A stretch of DNA of 64,000 nucleotides, taken from positions 30,391,120 to 30,455,119 of the forward strand of contig NC_053145.1 of NCBI RefSeq assembly GCF_016808335.1, in the 5' to 3' direction. The stretch comes from Panicum virgatum. Lineage: Eukaryota; Streptophyta; Magnoliopsida; Poales; Poaceae. Within the stretch, counting starts at the first letter, position 1. Every line of letters begins with the position of its first letter. Shown piece after piece: positions 31,970-43,608 of this stretch. A model generated the notes under the pieces. It saw only the letters and a list, made by a program, of their open reading frames with translations. It was not told the DNA's origin and made no database searches. The position numbers were made by a program, and so were the translations under genes.

Positions 31970-34900
31970 ACCATGTGTGTAGACATTGAAGATTTTGATG
32001 ATCTGGACAAGCTGAGCCAAGGGTTTACGTCGGCCGATCCTTTAGAAAAGGTAGATATTGGTGATGGAACTATTCCTAGGCCGATATTTGTAAACAAAAA
32101 TTTATCAGCTGGATATAAAGCCAATTTAATTAATTTATTGAAAGAATATGTTCATTACTTTGCTTGGGAGTATCATGAAATGCCTGGTTTAAGTCGTGAT
32201 CTTGTTGAGCATCGTTTACAGATCAAAGCCGGTTTTAGACCTTATAAGCAACCGGCTAGGCGTTTCAATCCCATTATGTATGACCGAATTAAAGCTGAAA
32301 TTAATTGTTTACTTGATGCTAGATTTATTCGGTCTTGTCGCTATGCTGATTGGATCTCTAATATTGTGCCCGTTGAGAAAAAGGATTCGGGAAAGATTAG
32401 AGTGTGCATAGATTTTAGGGATCTTAATAAAGCTACTCTCAAAGATGAATATCCTATGCCTATAGCCGATATGTTGATTAATGAGGCTTCCGGACATCGT
32501 GTTATTAGCTTTCTTGATGATAATGCCGGTTACAATCAAATGTTTATGGCCGAAGAAAATACGTCTAAAACGGCCTTTAGGTGTCCGGGATTTGTCAGCT
32601 TGTTTGAGTGGGTTGTTATGGCTTTTGGTTTGAAGAATGTGGGTGCAACCTATCAAAGAGCTATGAATTTAATCTTCCATGATTTTCTTGGTGTTATCTT
32701 GGAAGTGTACATTGATGATATTGTCATTAAATCGGCTGGTTTGGATCATCATTTGGTTGATTTGAGGCTTGCTCTTGAGAGGATGCGCCGGTATGGTTTG
32801 AAGATGAATCCACTCAAATGTGCTTTTGGAGTATCGGCTGGGAAGTTTCTTGGCTTCATTATTCATGAGAAAGGTATTGAGATTGATCCTAAGAGAATTG
32901 AAGCCATGAAGAAAGTTGAAGCTCCTACATGCAAGAAGGACTTGCAGAAATTCTTGGGCAAGGTAAATTTCTTGAGAAGATTTATATCTAACTTATCTGG
33001 GAAGATCGATGCTTTTACTCCTATTCTTCGGTTAAAGGATGAAACCGAATTTACTTGGGGGGCAAAACAGTAAGAAGCGTTTGAGAAGATCAAGATTTAT
33101 TTGTCTTCACCACCTGTGCTCAAGGCGCCTAGGAGAGGAGTACCTTTCAGACTTTATGTGGTCGCTGAAGACAAGGTTATTGGTGCTGTTTTGACTCAAG
33201 AGACCGAAGGGAAGGAGTACATCATTACATACTTAAGCCGACGACTTATTGATGCAGAGACAAGGTATACATTCATTGAAAAGTTATGTTTATCTCTCTA
33301 TTATGCTTGTATAAAATTGAGGCACTATCTACTATCTAGTACTTGCATAGTGGTATGTCAAAACGATGTGATCAAACATATGTTACAAAAGCCGATTTTG
33401 AGTGGTCGAATCGACAAGTGGGCTTATGCTTTGTTTGAATATGATTTGGCTTGTGAACCTTTGAAATATATGAGAGGCCAAATTGTAGCGGATTTTATTG
33501 TTGAACATCGGATTAATGACAAGCATGATCTAGAAGTCGGCTATATTACTTGCACACCATAGAGATTGTACTTTGATGGATCGGTTTGTGATAATGGTCA
33601 AGGGATTGGTGCTGTTCTTATTTCTCCGAATGGTGCTGTTTTTGAGTTTTCGAACCGATTGGAAGAAGAATGCTCAAATAACCAAGTTGAATATGAAGCA
33701 CTTCTATTTGGCTTGGAATTCTTGCAATCCATGAGCATGAAGCATGTTGAAGCCTTTGGAGATTATCTTCTGGTGGTGCAACAAGTATCCAAGGTATGCC
33801 AATGCTATAGTAGTTCTCTAAATGCATTTCTTAATAAATGCCTTGATATTATTTCTTCCTTTGATGAATTTATTATAAAACATATTCCGAGGGAAGAGAA
33901 TGGAAAGGCAAATACTCTGACTCAGCAAGCATCTAGATATAATGTTACGAAAAAATATTTCAATATTCGCAAGCCGATGCAAACGAAAGCCGAGTTTCTG
34001 GTTCTGGACGCACCGGTCCGACCGGTCAGTGAGACCGGTCTGACCGCCCAGATCGGTCTGACCGGTCCAGAGACCGGTCTGACCGGTGATGTTGCTGCTG
34101 ATTCCAATTCGGCCAAGAAAAATGATTCGATCAGTGCGGCCGAAGCCCAGGATTGGAGGGTCCCTCTTATATCATATTTGAGAGATCCTGGTCGTGGTTC
34201 GGAAAGAAATATTCGACGTTTGGCTTTCAAGTATGTTTTAATTGATGATGAATTATATCATCGAGCTGCCGAATATTTGCTTCTCACGTGTTTGGACTCG
34301 GATCAGGCCAAAGTTGCTATGGGTGAGGTTCATGAAGGCATTTGTGGTACTCATCAATCGGCTCCCAAGATGAAGTGGTTACTTAGAAGAGCCGGTTTCT
34401 ATTGGCCTACCATGATGTCCGATTGTTTCAAGTATTATAAAGGGTGTGAAGAATGTCAGCAGTTTGGTGATTTGCAATTGGTGCCTACTGCGTTGATGCA
34501 TCCTATTATTAAACCATGACCGTTCCGAGGTTGGAGATTAGATTTCATTGGACAAATTAATCCTCCATCTTCAAAGGGGCATCGCTTCATGTTGGTTGCT
34601 ACAGATTACTTTACTAAGTGGACCAAAGTAGTTCCTTTGAAGAATATGACCCATAAGGAGGTAATTGAGTTTATTACTGAGCATATTGTTTATAGATTCG
34701 GCATTCCACAAACTTTGACAACAGATCAAGGTTCTTCATTTATATGAAAGGAGGTGCGTGTCTTTGCCGAATCTTACAAGATTAAGTTGCTCACCTCATC
34801 TCCATACTATGCTCAGGCCAATGGACAGGCCAAGTCTAGTAATAAGATTTTGATCAAACTTGTCAAGAAGATAGAAGAAAATCCTAGGAGGTAGCATGAA

Positions 34901-35390
34901 GTGTTATCAGAAGCATTGTGGGCTCATCGCATATCTCGACATGGTGCTACAAAGGTTACTCCTTTTGAGCTTGTATATGGTCAAGAGGTCATTTTACCCG
35001 TTGAGATAAATCTGGACGCTTATAGATTAGCAAAACAAAATAATCTCTCTGCTATTGATTACCATGACTTGATGATGGATAATATTGATGAGGTGACCAA
35101 CAAATGTTTGAAAGCTTTAAAGGAGATTGAGAAGGACAAACTTCGAGTAGTGAGAACCTACAACAAGAAGGTAATAATTAAATCTTTTCAGGTTGGAGAT
35201 CTAGTTTGGAAGACAATTTTGCCTCTTAGAATGAAAAGCAACAAGTTTGGCAAGTGGTCGCCAAGTTGGAAGGTCCATACAAGATCATCAAGGTTATCTT
35301 TGGGAATTCGTATATGATGGGAGGTACTTGAAGAAATATTACCCAAGTGTATGGCAAAGTGCATGAAGATGAAGACGGCCGATAGTGAGT
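31970..35390 (+). pseudogene. pol region of the gypsy element: RT, two RNase H domains, integrase
   Basis: Reverse transcriptase at about 32050-33073, with VEKKDSGKIRVCIDFRDLNK and the active-site YIDD (32708-32719). The first RNase H is at 33101-33562. A second RNase H-like domain is at 33566-33960 (YFDGSVCDNGQGIGAV, NNQVEYEALLFGL). The integrase follows with its HHCC finger (34330-34470) and catalytic core (RLDFIGQ, TTDQGSSF). The core Glu expected in NGQAESSNK is Lys here (AAG near 34834), and Trp codons are stops at three places in the integrase. TAA at 33071-33073 and TAG at 33560-33562 split the RNase H parts. A linker at 34005-34090 carries ACCGGT repeats. Confidence 0.9.
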
Positions 35391-35497
35391 ATCGCCCTTA
35401 GTTTTATTTTTATGTTGCATGCTCTGCGTAAAATATGTACATCAGATTAGATTTTACTTTTTGGCTTGTGAAACTCACCAAAAAGCAGGTGAGCATA

Positions 35498-35991
35498 TGT
35501 TGACAGCCAATTCTGGCAGATCAGAGGCCGACCGGTCTGTCCATTTGTAATCCGAGTAGGCTTCATTTTATTTTGTAAATTCTTGTATAACCTGACTTGG
35601 AAAGGGGTACGACTTCCCCGGCCTATAAATATAAAGGCTAAGGCCGTTGAGGTATTTCCAATCGAATCAAATCAATTTACGTCTACTTTTTGTTCCTCTC
35701 AAACCCTAGCTTTTCCAAACCCTAATTGTTGTTCTTCCTGCGTCTCGACGGCATTTGAAGGCGTTCTGAGTGGCCGGCTGATCTCAGAGCAACCCTAGCT
35801 GCGCAAGCTCCGACGGGGTCCCTCCCGGGCTCATGTTTCTAGGTTCGTCGCGGTTCTCTGCTCACACCGGTCAGACCAGTCTGTGGAACCGGTCAGACCA
35901 GTCTGCTAGGGTTCTACTGGTTCATATCGTTTTGACGATCTTCTGTGCATTCTAGCACATTCGAGTGTGTTGGTGCGATTCTGTGTCAACA
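35498..35991 (+). repeat. 3' LTR of the gypsy element
   Basis: 494 bp, same length as the 5' LTR and highly similar to it, with scattered differences and indels. Termini are TGTTGA and TCAACA. Confidence 0.92.
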
Positions 35992-36032
35992 AAGGGGCCA
36001 TGGGTCGGAGGCGGCGGCGACGGCACCCAGTA

Positions 36033-36037
36033 GCATA

Positions 36038-36068
<31 letters not shown>

Positions 36069-36960
36069 CTGTCTGTTTATCTATTTGTCTATCTATTTGT
36101 CTCTCTGTTTGTCTGTCCGTCTCTATCTATTTAGAGTAAAATACATGGGCGGTCCTCGAAATTGTCTTAAGGTGTTATTTAGGTCCCTAAACTCTCAAAA
36201 TGCATTTTCAGATCCCTAAACTTGTTCCAAGGTGTCACATAGGTCCCTAATATTTGAAAATGCATTTTTAGGTCTATAAACTTGTCTCGTGGTGTCATGC
36301 AGGTCCCTAAACTCTCAAGATGCTATTTTTAATTTAATATAAATGTTGTTTTTCTACTTTGAGTTCATGAAAAGTTCTTTTGCTACTTTAAATTTAATAA
36401 AAAAATCTTTTTTAATTTTTATTGAGAATGAGAGCAAATTATCTTAATAAACTTATACAAAGTGCATGCAAAATATAAAATAGTTAGCAGAAAATATTTA
36501 GAATCAGCATTGATTTCTCCATGTTAAACAGGAAAACTATAATGTACACGTTGATATCAATTGATCTAGATTAACCTACGATGTATGATTAACAGGCAGC
36601 TAATTCAGAATTAAAATGGTCTTGGTGGTAAGATTTATAAATGAATTGGCTGAAAAAATAGTTTAATAAATAATTCATTTTGAATACAATTAATTAATGC
36701 TAATTTTTAGGGATTTGAAAATTCACCTTGAGAGTTTAGGGACCGAAATGATATATTAAGACAAGTTTAGGGACCTAAAGATGCATCTAGAGAGTTTAGG
36801 GACTCGAATGACACCTCCGGACAAGTTTAGAGATGTAAAAATGCATTTTGAGAGTTTAGGGACCTAGATGACACTTTGAGACAAGTTCAAGGACCGGCCA
36901 TGTATTTTACTCATCTATTTATCTATCTCTGTCTGTCTATCTATCTGTCTGTCTATAAAT
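36033..36960. repeat. CTAT/CTGT microsatellite interrupted by a MITE
   Basis: Imperfect (CTAT)n and (CTGT)n repeats at 36033-36133 resume at 36913-36955. The MITE at 36134-36912 lies between them. Confidence 0.85.
36134..36912. mobile_element. MULE-type MITE with tandem units inside its TIRs, 779 bp
   Basis: Starts GAGTAAAATACATGG and ends with the complement CCATGTATTTTACTC. Both flanks carry ATCTATTTA (36125-36133 and 36913-36921), a perfect 9-bp TSD. Each arm contains several repeats of AGGTCCCTAAACTCTCAAAATGCATTTT alternating with CTAAACTTGT...GGTGTCA, and the right arm holds the complements. The centre (about 36330-36710) is AT-rich and noncoding. Confidence 0.88.
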
Positions 36961-38345
36961 AAATCAGATAGGCATTCAACAATTCAATGGTGCAAGTATC
37001 TCACCATTGCATCCATCCTCCACATTGAATTGCTTAGTATTGAGGTGATCCTCAGGCATTCAGCCATCAAAGGTCGTCAGAGGAACCACCTAACGGCGCA
37101 TCAATCCAACACCGGATTCAATGAACTCTCCCTCCTGGCGATGTGCCTCCGGATCCCCCCTACCTGGCGCGATCTGAGAAAAGGAAATAGTGGAAAAGGA
37201 AAGTTGGTTTTTTCAGGAAGCGTTGAGACGAGCATCACCAGCGAGACAGGCGCTGGTGCAAGGGGGAGGGAGTGGCGCAACTGTGGCAGGGCGTGGCGGC
37301 CTGTACATTGCGACATGAGCGGCACCGACATAAGGGGGCGGGAGCAGCGCGAGGGGGCGGTGCCGGAGTGAGTGGGCGGGAGCGGCGAGAGGGGGCGGGA
37401 GCGGCGAGAGGAAGGAGAGGGGGTGGGGCCGCGGGCAAGGGCAAGGGCAAGGGCGGAGCCACCGCTAGGGCGAGCCATGGCGGCCGCCCTTAGTCCCTCT
37501 AGGAGACGTTCAGAGCATATCTGTAGCATATATGTTAACAGCAGAGAAGGAACATAAAAAGAACCGAGGAGAACATAGAATTGCCTTTCGGACAACAAAT
37601 TACTCTTGAGAAAGGAGTAATAGTTCATACAAATTATTCGATACCCTTCTTTATCGCACACACTAAGTATTTAACCAGTGACTCTCTTGCATTTACATGG
37701 GTTGGGCCTGATACGTACGCGCAAGCACACCTAGCGAATCCATTCGCTGCTGTCAAAACGAACACTAGGCTTCCTGGTGCAGCGGCCCATAGTAATAGAT
37801 GATTCCTCTGGTTCGTGGGTGCTGACAATATCCTCCGTTATCAACTCTGGCAGGGGCTCATGACTGTGCGGCGGCGCCCTCCGAACGTGAGGATGACAGT
37901 CCTCTATCGTCGAGAGTCGCGAGACTCATATTGGGCCATTGGAGCATTGGGCGAGAGGATTTCGTGGTCTCGTGGACCATCTGGTCGAGTGGGTTGCGGC
38001 CGCTTAAGCGGTTCAGCCTTGCTACCCAGCCCAGCGCTGCGTCTTCTTGCCACAAGACGCCGCTGGTGACTTCGGCAGTCTCGCTCAAGCGCTCACGCTA
38101 GCACGTCGCTGCTGTTATGCGACGGCGCTCCGCGCCCATTTGTGCTGCAGCCCCGCTTCGGCACCCGCCAGCCGTGCCAGTGGATCCCATGCACCCGCTG
38201 CGGGCGCCTGCAGCCGGCCAGCAAGCCTCGGCGCGTCGCTCTGGCCATACAAAAATTTTATTGTAGAATTCTGCTCTAGATCATTTTCTGAGCTGGCTTC
38301 GCCACTGGCCGCGGGGGCGCCAAGACACACGAGACCAGTATTTGG
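36961..38345. other. Unassigned region with a GC-rich block
   Basis: Contains a G-rich low-complexity block (about 37260-37470, repeated GGGGCGGGAGCGGCGAGA words) and a second GC-rich block at 37980-38330. Several frames are open on both strands, but none shows a domain or a convincing start, so no gene is called. Confidence 0.4.
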
Positions 38346-38960
38346 CGTGAAGTGATACCCACACAGGCATGTTCTTTGTTATTAGGTAGATCATGGCCAT
38401 ATGATAGAAATAAAGTCAACACCAACATATTTTTCAAACTAAAATTGTCATCAACAACCGATCATCCAGGTGATCATTGATGGGGTAATCTATAACAACT
38501 TGGACATGATATGGTTGAGAACCTTGGTTTAACTCGAAAAACAAATCCCAGGCCCTACCATATTCAATGGTTCAACAGTTGTCACTTTTCACTGAGTTGA
38601 TATCATGATTATGCTGATTCCGATATGGTACCCATGCAAGATTATTGCTCTTTGTTATCATTAGGTAGACCATGGTAGTATGATAGAAACAAAGTGAAGA
38701 CCACCATATTTTCGAAACTAATGTCATCAACAACCGATCATGCCTGGTGATCATTGATGGGGGCCGGGAATCTATAACAACTTAGCAAGCATGGACATGG
38801 TTGAGAAGCTTGTTTGACTCAAGAAAACATCCCAGGCCCTACCATATTCAACTGTTCAACAGTTATGGTAACCAGAAGTTAACTTGTATCGTGTGGATAC
38901 ACTGTTCACTTGGTTCATATCGTGATTATGCTGATTGCGATGGGGGTACCCATGCAAGTG
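38346..38960. repeat. Tandem duplication, unit about 290 bp
   Basis: The sequence GATACCCACACAGGCATG...(38350) is repeated as GGTACCCATGCAAGATTATT (38628) and begins a third time at 38945 (GGTACCCATGCAAGTG). Shared landmarks are CATCAACAACCGATCAT (38450, 38709) and CCCAGGCCCTACCATATTCA (38547, 38831). The copies differ by small indels and substitutions. Noncoding. Confidence 0.85.
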
Positions 38961-39676
38961 TGCTCTTTTCTAGCAATATGATAGAGATACCTTGCATCGT
39001 GATAGAATTTATCAGTACAACCTATAATATCTAAAGGAAAGAAAATTAGTTTGGTACCCATGCCTCTCGAAGCTATTTTGAGAGATGAAATAGAAAGAGC
39101 TAATTGAGATAACAAGGATGAATCTGGTTGTGGATCAGCAGAAGGGATGTCAGTGTTTTTTTTTATTGTGCTGCTCTTGGATTTAGGGAAGCTAGAAAAG
39201 TAGAGTGACTAGGAGGTTAGTCAAGGCCTCCTCAATACCATATTACAAGTGGGCCTAATATGCCATGTGCCTTGGCACATCCTTTTACTATTTATTGACT
39301 TTCTCTTCCTCTGTCAAAATGTTTGATATTGAATAGTAGTAAAATCACAATTTTTTTTAGAAAGTAGGGACAAATTCACATGAGCGTACTTGTATTACTA
39401 CAACTAGAGAATATGGGCAAACTCAATGTTCCAGTTTAAAAAAGAGAGGCAAACTCACATTTAGAATTGGAAACGAGGACAATAATACATTTGCATCTTT
39501 TTTCCAATCATAAAGCACGATACCTGTAAATTTCTGCATGGCATCTTGTCGGCGAGTATTCCATTATTACAGCTTCTTATGAACTGAACTTATGCTAGCA
39601 AATATGATGAACAGAACATAATCCAGGAAAGACAGCTACAGGTTCGTAATGCAAAATAAAGATACAGATGTGGCCA
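38961..39676. other. AT-rich 3' flank of the DUF538 gene
   Basis: No repeat or gene of note. The last 150 bp before 39677 are the likely 3' UTR of the DUF538 gene. Confidence 0.5.
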
Positions 39677-40105
39677 TCATTCTCCAAGCGCGAAGGCAGT
39701 GGCATCAAAGCTATCAGAGAGTCCAGTGCCGGTCTTGAAGGTGACCTTCTCCGGCGAGGACACGGGAACGTACACCTCCACCACGCTGAGCCATAGGAAC
39801 AGCTCTTTGGTCTTGACGCCGGCGATGTTCTTCAGCTTCCCCTTCTCAGCGAAAGCCGTGACCTCGCTGGCGTACGACACGGTCTGTTTGATCTTCTTGA
39901 AGGTGTGCTCCACCTTCTTCTTCCTCTGCACCAGCCACATGAACCCATCCTGACGGTTGTAGCCGAATTCCTCGATGTCCTCCAGGGGCAGCAGGCCCTT
40001 TGGGAGGCCAAGCTCCTCCAGGAGCTCGACGGACCTCTTCCTGCAGACGCCGTCTCCATTGACGACCTCTGCGCCGGCACGGTGGCTCTCAATTTCTAAT
40101 GCCAT
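39677..40105 (-). CDS. DUF538 family protein, 142 aa
   Basis: Intronless. The ATG at 40105 is chosen because the protein then starts MALEIESHRAG and has the normal family length; in-frame ATGs further up would translate the TATA region. The single DUF538 domain spans about residues 20-140: RKRSVELLEELGLPKGLLPL near the start, the EEFGY..QDGFMWL motif, the K-rich QRKKKVEHTFKKIKQTVSY segment and the ELFLWLSVVEVYV strand near the end. DUF538 proteins are small beta-rich plant proteins, induced by stress in some species and of unsettled biochemical role. There is no signal peptide, so it is probably cytosolic. The frame is intact with a TATA box about 110 bp upstream. Confidence 0.93.
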   Translation of the reverse strand: MALEIESHRAGAEVVNGDGVCRKRSVELLEELGLPKGLLPLEDIEEFGYNRQDGFMWLVQRKKKVEHTFKKIKQTVSYASEVTAFAEKGKLKNIAGVKTKELFLWLSVVEVYVPVSSPEKVTFKTGTGLSDSFDATAFALGE

Positions 40106-40211
40106 TGGACTATATATGCCACTATAGTTTCCCGGGTGTTTGATTTTGTTGAACTGGTGTCTGCAAAATGAGTTGGGATTTTGTGGTGGAAGATGAGATA
40201 TGGGGAGCACC

Positions 40212-40229
40212 ATATATATATATATATAG
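40212..40229 (-). promoter_or_regulatory. TATA box of the DUF538 gene
   Basis: An (AT)n stretch reading CTATATATATATATATAT on minus, about 110 bp upstream of the ATG at 40105. Confidence 0.65.
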
Positions 40230-41489
40230 ACCCTAGATGGGTATGGCTGTGCTCTGTTAGCGAGAATGGCAGGTGCCTGTGAAGAACAAAGTCCAAGCTC
40301 CAAGGGTCGGCCCGTATTAGCACGGCGGTTCAGGTCGCCATACCTGACCAATTGGCCCTGCCAGCAAGGTCAAGCACGAAGTCGCTGACCAGGACGATCC
40401 ACATGCAGATACAGAAACGGAATTAATGGCTCCTGATCCAAATGACACGAGATGTGTCGCATCTTGGCATGTGGTACAAGGAGGCAGCCCGCACACCACG
40501 CACGACCCTGGAGCCGGCGAAAGATGACAAACTGGACCATGTACAGCCGAACAGGCAAGGCAGCTCTAATAGTCTAATCCTGTCCAATAAGTTAGGCTCA
40601 GACCAAGTCAAGCAAAGGCTTCACGCGTCGCATCTCAAAGTCACTGCTGATTTTTTAAATAATATTATTTTAATAGTTAATCGCAAAAATAAATGCTAAA
40701 ATGAAAAAAATATAAAAATAGGTGCCTGTCGGCTCAGCCGACAGGCTTGTTATCGACTGCTCAAAAGCCGATTGCCGACGTGGCGTCTGATGTGGCGCAC
40801 GCGACCCTCGCGGACGCGGCCTGTCGGCGCCAAAAGGCCTTGTTGGCTATCCAAGGGCCAACAGGCTCTAGTCGGGCCGATTGGGCTGTCGGCCTAATAA
40901 GGATTTCGGCGCCAACTGAGTCTTATCGGCCCACAAATGGCCGACAAGCTTTTATCGGCTCTCCAAGGGCCGACAAGCCCTTGTCGGCCACCCAAGGGCC
41001 GATAAGTCCCGGTAGGTCCCACCAGCGCCGATTTTGCCTATATATACACCTCGATTCAGGCCAGTGGCAACAAAAATTTTGCTGGAGTAGTAATGGCTAG
41101 TGGGGATCGTCTGTCCTGGCGTGCGAGTGCAGAAGTTTGGCGCAGCGAACGGAGATCGCTTTTCCTGGCATGCGAGTGCAGAAGTGTGGAGCAGTGAGAG
41201 GTCATGTCCGTGTTTAAAGTGCGAGGGCAGCAGTGTGGAGCGTGCGAGTGCATAAGTATGGAGCAGTGTGGAGCAGTGAGAGGTCATGTCTGTACTTAAA
41301 GTGCTTAAACTGTTGACATGAAACGTCACTGAGAATGCTAAATGATAGACTCCGTGACTTCCTCGCTGTTTGAAAGGACGATGCAGGTAGCCCTGCGTGT
41401 ATAAAAGGCAAGGATGTGGTTGCCGAGAGCACAAGCAATTTACCTTCTACATATTTCAAGTTAGCCCAAACAAACCATTATAAGCTCCT

Positions 41490-41988
41490 CATCTAGGGCA
41501 GCTTTGCGTCGGGAAATAGAGGCTCATTTAGGAGGCCCTCCTAACGATCCAAATAGATGTATTAAAGATTGCAAGGTATGACCGAAAGGTGTAGAGCCAC
41601 CCTATTGCTATTGCCAGATGCGTTGTGTTCCGAACATATCTCGTGATTACGAGACTTTTGGCCAGAGGTATTGGTCTTGTTAGAATATCGAGGAAGTCCA
41701 AAAAGCAGGTGCAATATCACAGGTATACATATATTTTTTAAATATGTTTGTCTAGGTGTTTTTCGTTTTTTTTATAATAAATTTGTTTCGTTTCTTGTTT
41801 ATGAAAGTACGCTGGTGATGAGACATATACTCATTATTGTCATTTCCATTAGTGGATTGACACATGTATCACTCGTTGTCATCAGCAATATATGGCGTGG
41901 TTGAAGAAGGTGGATGATGATGTACGCAAGTGCGAGCGTGAAAAAGCAGAATGGGCGGGACGTGATAAGGGTACTGGCCGTGAATGAT
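41490..41988 (+). pseudogene. GRF-like zinc-finger gene of MULE-2 (left, plus strand), decayed
   Basis: A plus-strand reading path contains PKGVEPPYCYCQMRCVPNIS, then DYETFGQRYWSC. This matches the pattern P-x-C-x-C-x4-C...D-x2-[FY]-G-x-R-[YF]-[WF]-x-C of GRF-type zinc fingers. A Trp codon is TGA near 41580 and a TAG follows YWSC. After an intron (GTATAC near 41721 to CAG-like near 41800) the frame goes on as QQYMAWLKKVDDDVRKCERE, a short coiled-coil-like tail ending at a TGA near 41988. No good ATG was found. It faces the minus-strand GRF gene. Confidence 0.6.
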
Positions 41989-42424
41989 GGATGTTGTACT
42001 GCTCTGTTTCATTCGGATGAATCGTGCTACCAGAATAAGTTATCTTACTTCCCGACCAATATGTCGTGTGTTTGTTTTTGGAAGCCTCTTCTGGCTGCCT
42101 ATGTATTGTTGTTTGTTAAAATTTCCTAAGGCATGTTAGGTTTAGTTCAGGACCTCATTACAGTTGTTTTCAACAGGTCCTCACATGCCATTTCATGTGT
42201 TGTGCGCGTTGAATTATGTAAAGCACTACTTTGTTTATGTTGAATGTGTGAAGTGTGGCTTTCGTTTGATTTTGTTTTGAAAAATTGAGAAGAATAATGT
42301 AATGAACAAATAAATTGTGTACGGGTTGTACTGGGTTGTACTAGACGTTCTAGCCGACATATGACTCATAGAGTTGTCATATCCCGCAGCAAAGCTGCGT
42401 TCGCTACAGTATCCAAGATCGTCA

Positions 42425-42535
42425 CGTCGGTCTGAAAAAGTTTACTTGTAGACCAATAGTTCTGAAAAGTCTAGTTGTAGCTCACATGTTCTGAAAAGGC
42501 TACTTGTAGGTCGCCAGTTCTGAAAAGTCTATAAG
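42425..42535. repeat. Four short tandem repeats of about 30 bp
   Basis: The phrase TCTGAAAAG(T/G)CTA.TTGTAG recurs at about 42430, 42461, 42490 and 42519, each followed by a variable half. Located between the two GRF genes of MULE-2. Confidence 0.7.
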
Positions 42536-42723
42536 TACGTCAGAGGTCATTAAAAACTTTCAGCTAGCGGACAACTCACAGACTGTACGCATGCTGATTA
42601 ATTAGACATTGAAATTACAAAACAAATTGTACTGGCATGTGCATGGAACACGCTAACTTCATGTTCGAACTACACCTAATATGCCTTAGGGAATCTGAAA
42701 TGCGGAGATTAAACGATACTGAT

Positions 42724-43310
42724 CTACTGAGTGCACCGAGGATACTTCTCCTTCCTAATAGCCTCGGGCCCCGCCTCCTTCGCACGGCGGGCCCTCTCTC
42801 ACTTCCTCTCCCTATCATCTTCACGCTCCTCCACTTGCCGACGTTCCACATCTGCAAACCTCTTCTCAATCTCTTCTTGATTTTTCTTGCGCTTCTCCTC
42901 CATTATTTCCTCGTGCAGCATTCGCTGTCACCTTTCTGCAGCCCACCTTGCTTCGTGCTCAATGTGTTGCTTAGCTTCCGAGGATTGCTCCGTGTCCAGC
43001 CACTGTATGAAATCACAAAGAGGTGGTGGGCTCTATTTCCAAACCGAGCTAGATTTAACTTACTTTACTCTGAACACGCAAACCAGATAGTTCAAGGTGG
43101 TACCTTCGATTTGTCCTTGCAGTAGCGCTTTGGCGGGTCGTGCTCGTAGTTGTCACACATGAAGAACCTCATGCCGTAGTCGTCGTCAAAAACTTTGGAC
43201 TCCATCAGCTTGCACAACGAAGCGCAGAAGCACATTGGAACCTGCACTCCTTGAGGTACAGGTTCTCTAATCTTGTTCCACAGAACATAGGTGGAACCAG
43301 AGGAAGACAT
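42724..43310 (-). pseudogene. GRF-like zinc-finger plus coiled-coil gene of MULE-2, two stops
   Basis: Exon 1 begins at ATG 43310 and encodes VPQGVQVPMCFCASLCKLME, then DDDYGMRFFMCDNYEHDPPK, the GRF-type finger. It ends at AAG/gtacca near 43098. Exon 2 (about 43033-42724) reads PPPLCDFIQWLDTEQ, followed by a long Glu/Lys/Arg coiled coil (EEIMEEKRKKNQEEIEKRFA). Breaks: TGA in place of Trp near 42930 (AAER-QRML) and TGA in place of Arg near 42808. The closing TAG is at 42724-42726. GRF fingers bind single-stranded nucleic acid in other proteins. The role in a MULE is unknown. Confidence 0.72.
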
Positions 43311-43608
43311 GGTGGTAATTCAGGGATGTGGAGTGGTTTCCTATGTGATGGGGTGATGTGCCTATTTATAGATAGAGGTAGATGGTCTATAGGCATGGTT
43401 CAAGCAATCTGAAAAGCGCACAACAATCAATTGACGTACGAGCACATGCACACACAGTGAACGAATGGGGTGCAGAAGAATCCTATGCAACCTGACATGG
43501 CATCCAAGAGCGTCACGGCGTGGGATACACAATCATCATACACAACTGTCGAGAAGAAAAACAAGACAACTACAACATAATATGGAGTGCAACTGCAATG
43601 TCCTAAAC

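Larger units (their letters stand above)
28742..35991 (+). mobile_element. Ty3/gypsy LTR retrotransposon (Tat lineage), 7250 bp
   Basis: Two 494-bp LTRs (28742-29235 and 35498-35991) bound a gag-pol interior. The LTR ends are TGTTGA...TCAACA, with the 5' LTR ending TCAATA by one change. The flanking 5-mers ATGGG and AAGGG match at four of five positions. Pol order is RT, RNase H, a second RNase H-like domain, then integrase, the arrangement of Tat/Ogre-type gypsy elements. Multiple stops and frame changes show that it is inactive. Confidence 0.95.

Noticed and set aside
36033..36133. CTAT repeat as a functional array
   Set aside because: Ordinary microsatellite with irregular units.
37260..37470. 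GC-rich frames encoding Arg/Gly-rich protein
   Set aside because: Low-complexity repeat of GGGGCGGGAGCGGCGAGA-like words; frames open in all directions and no domain.
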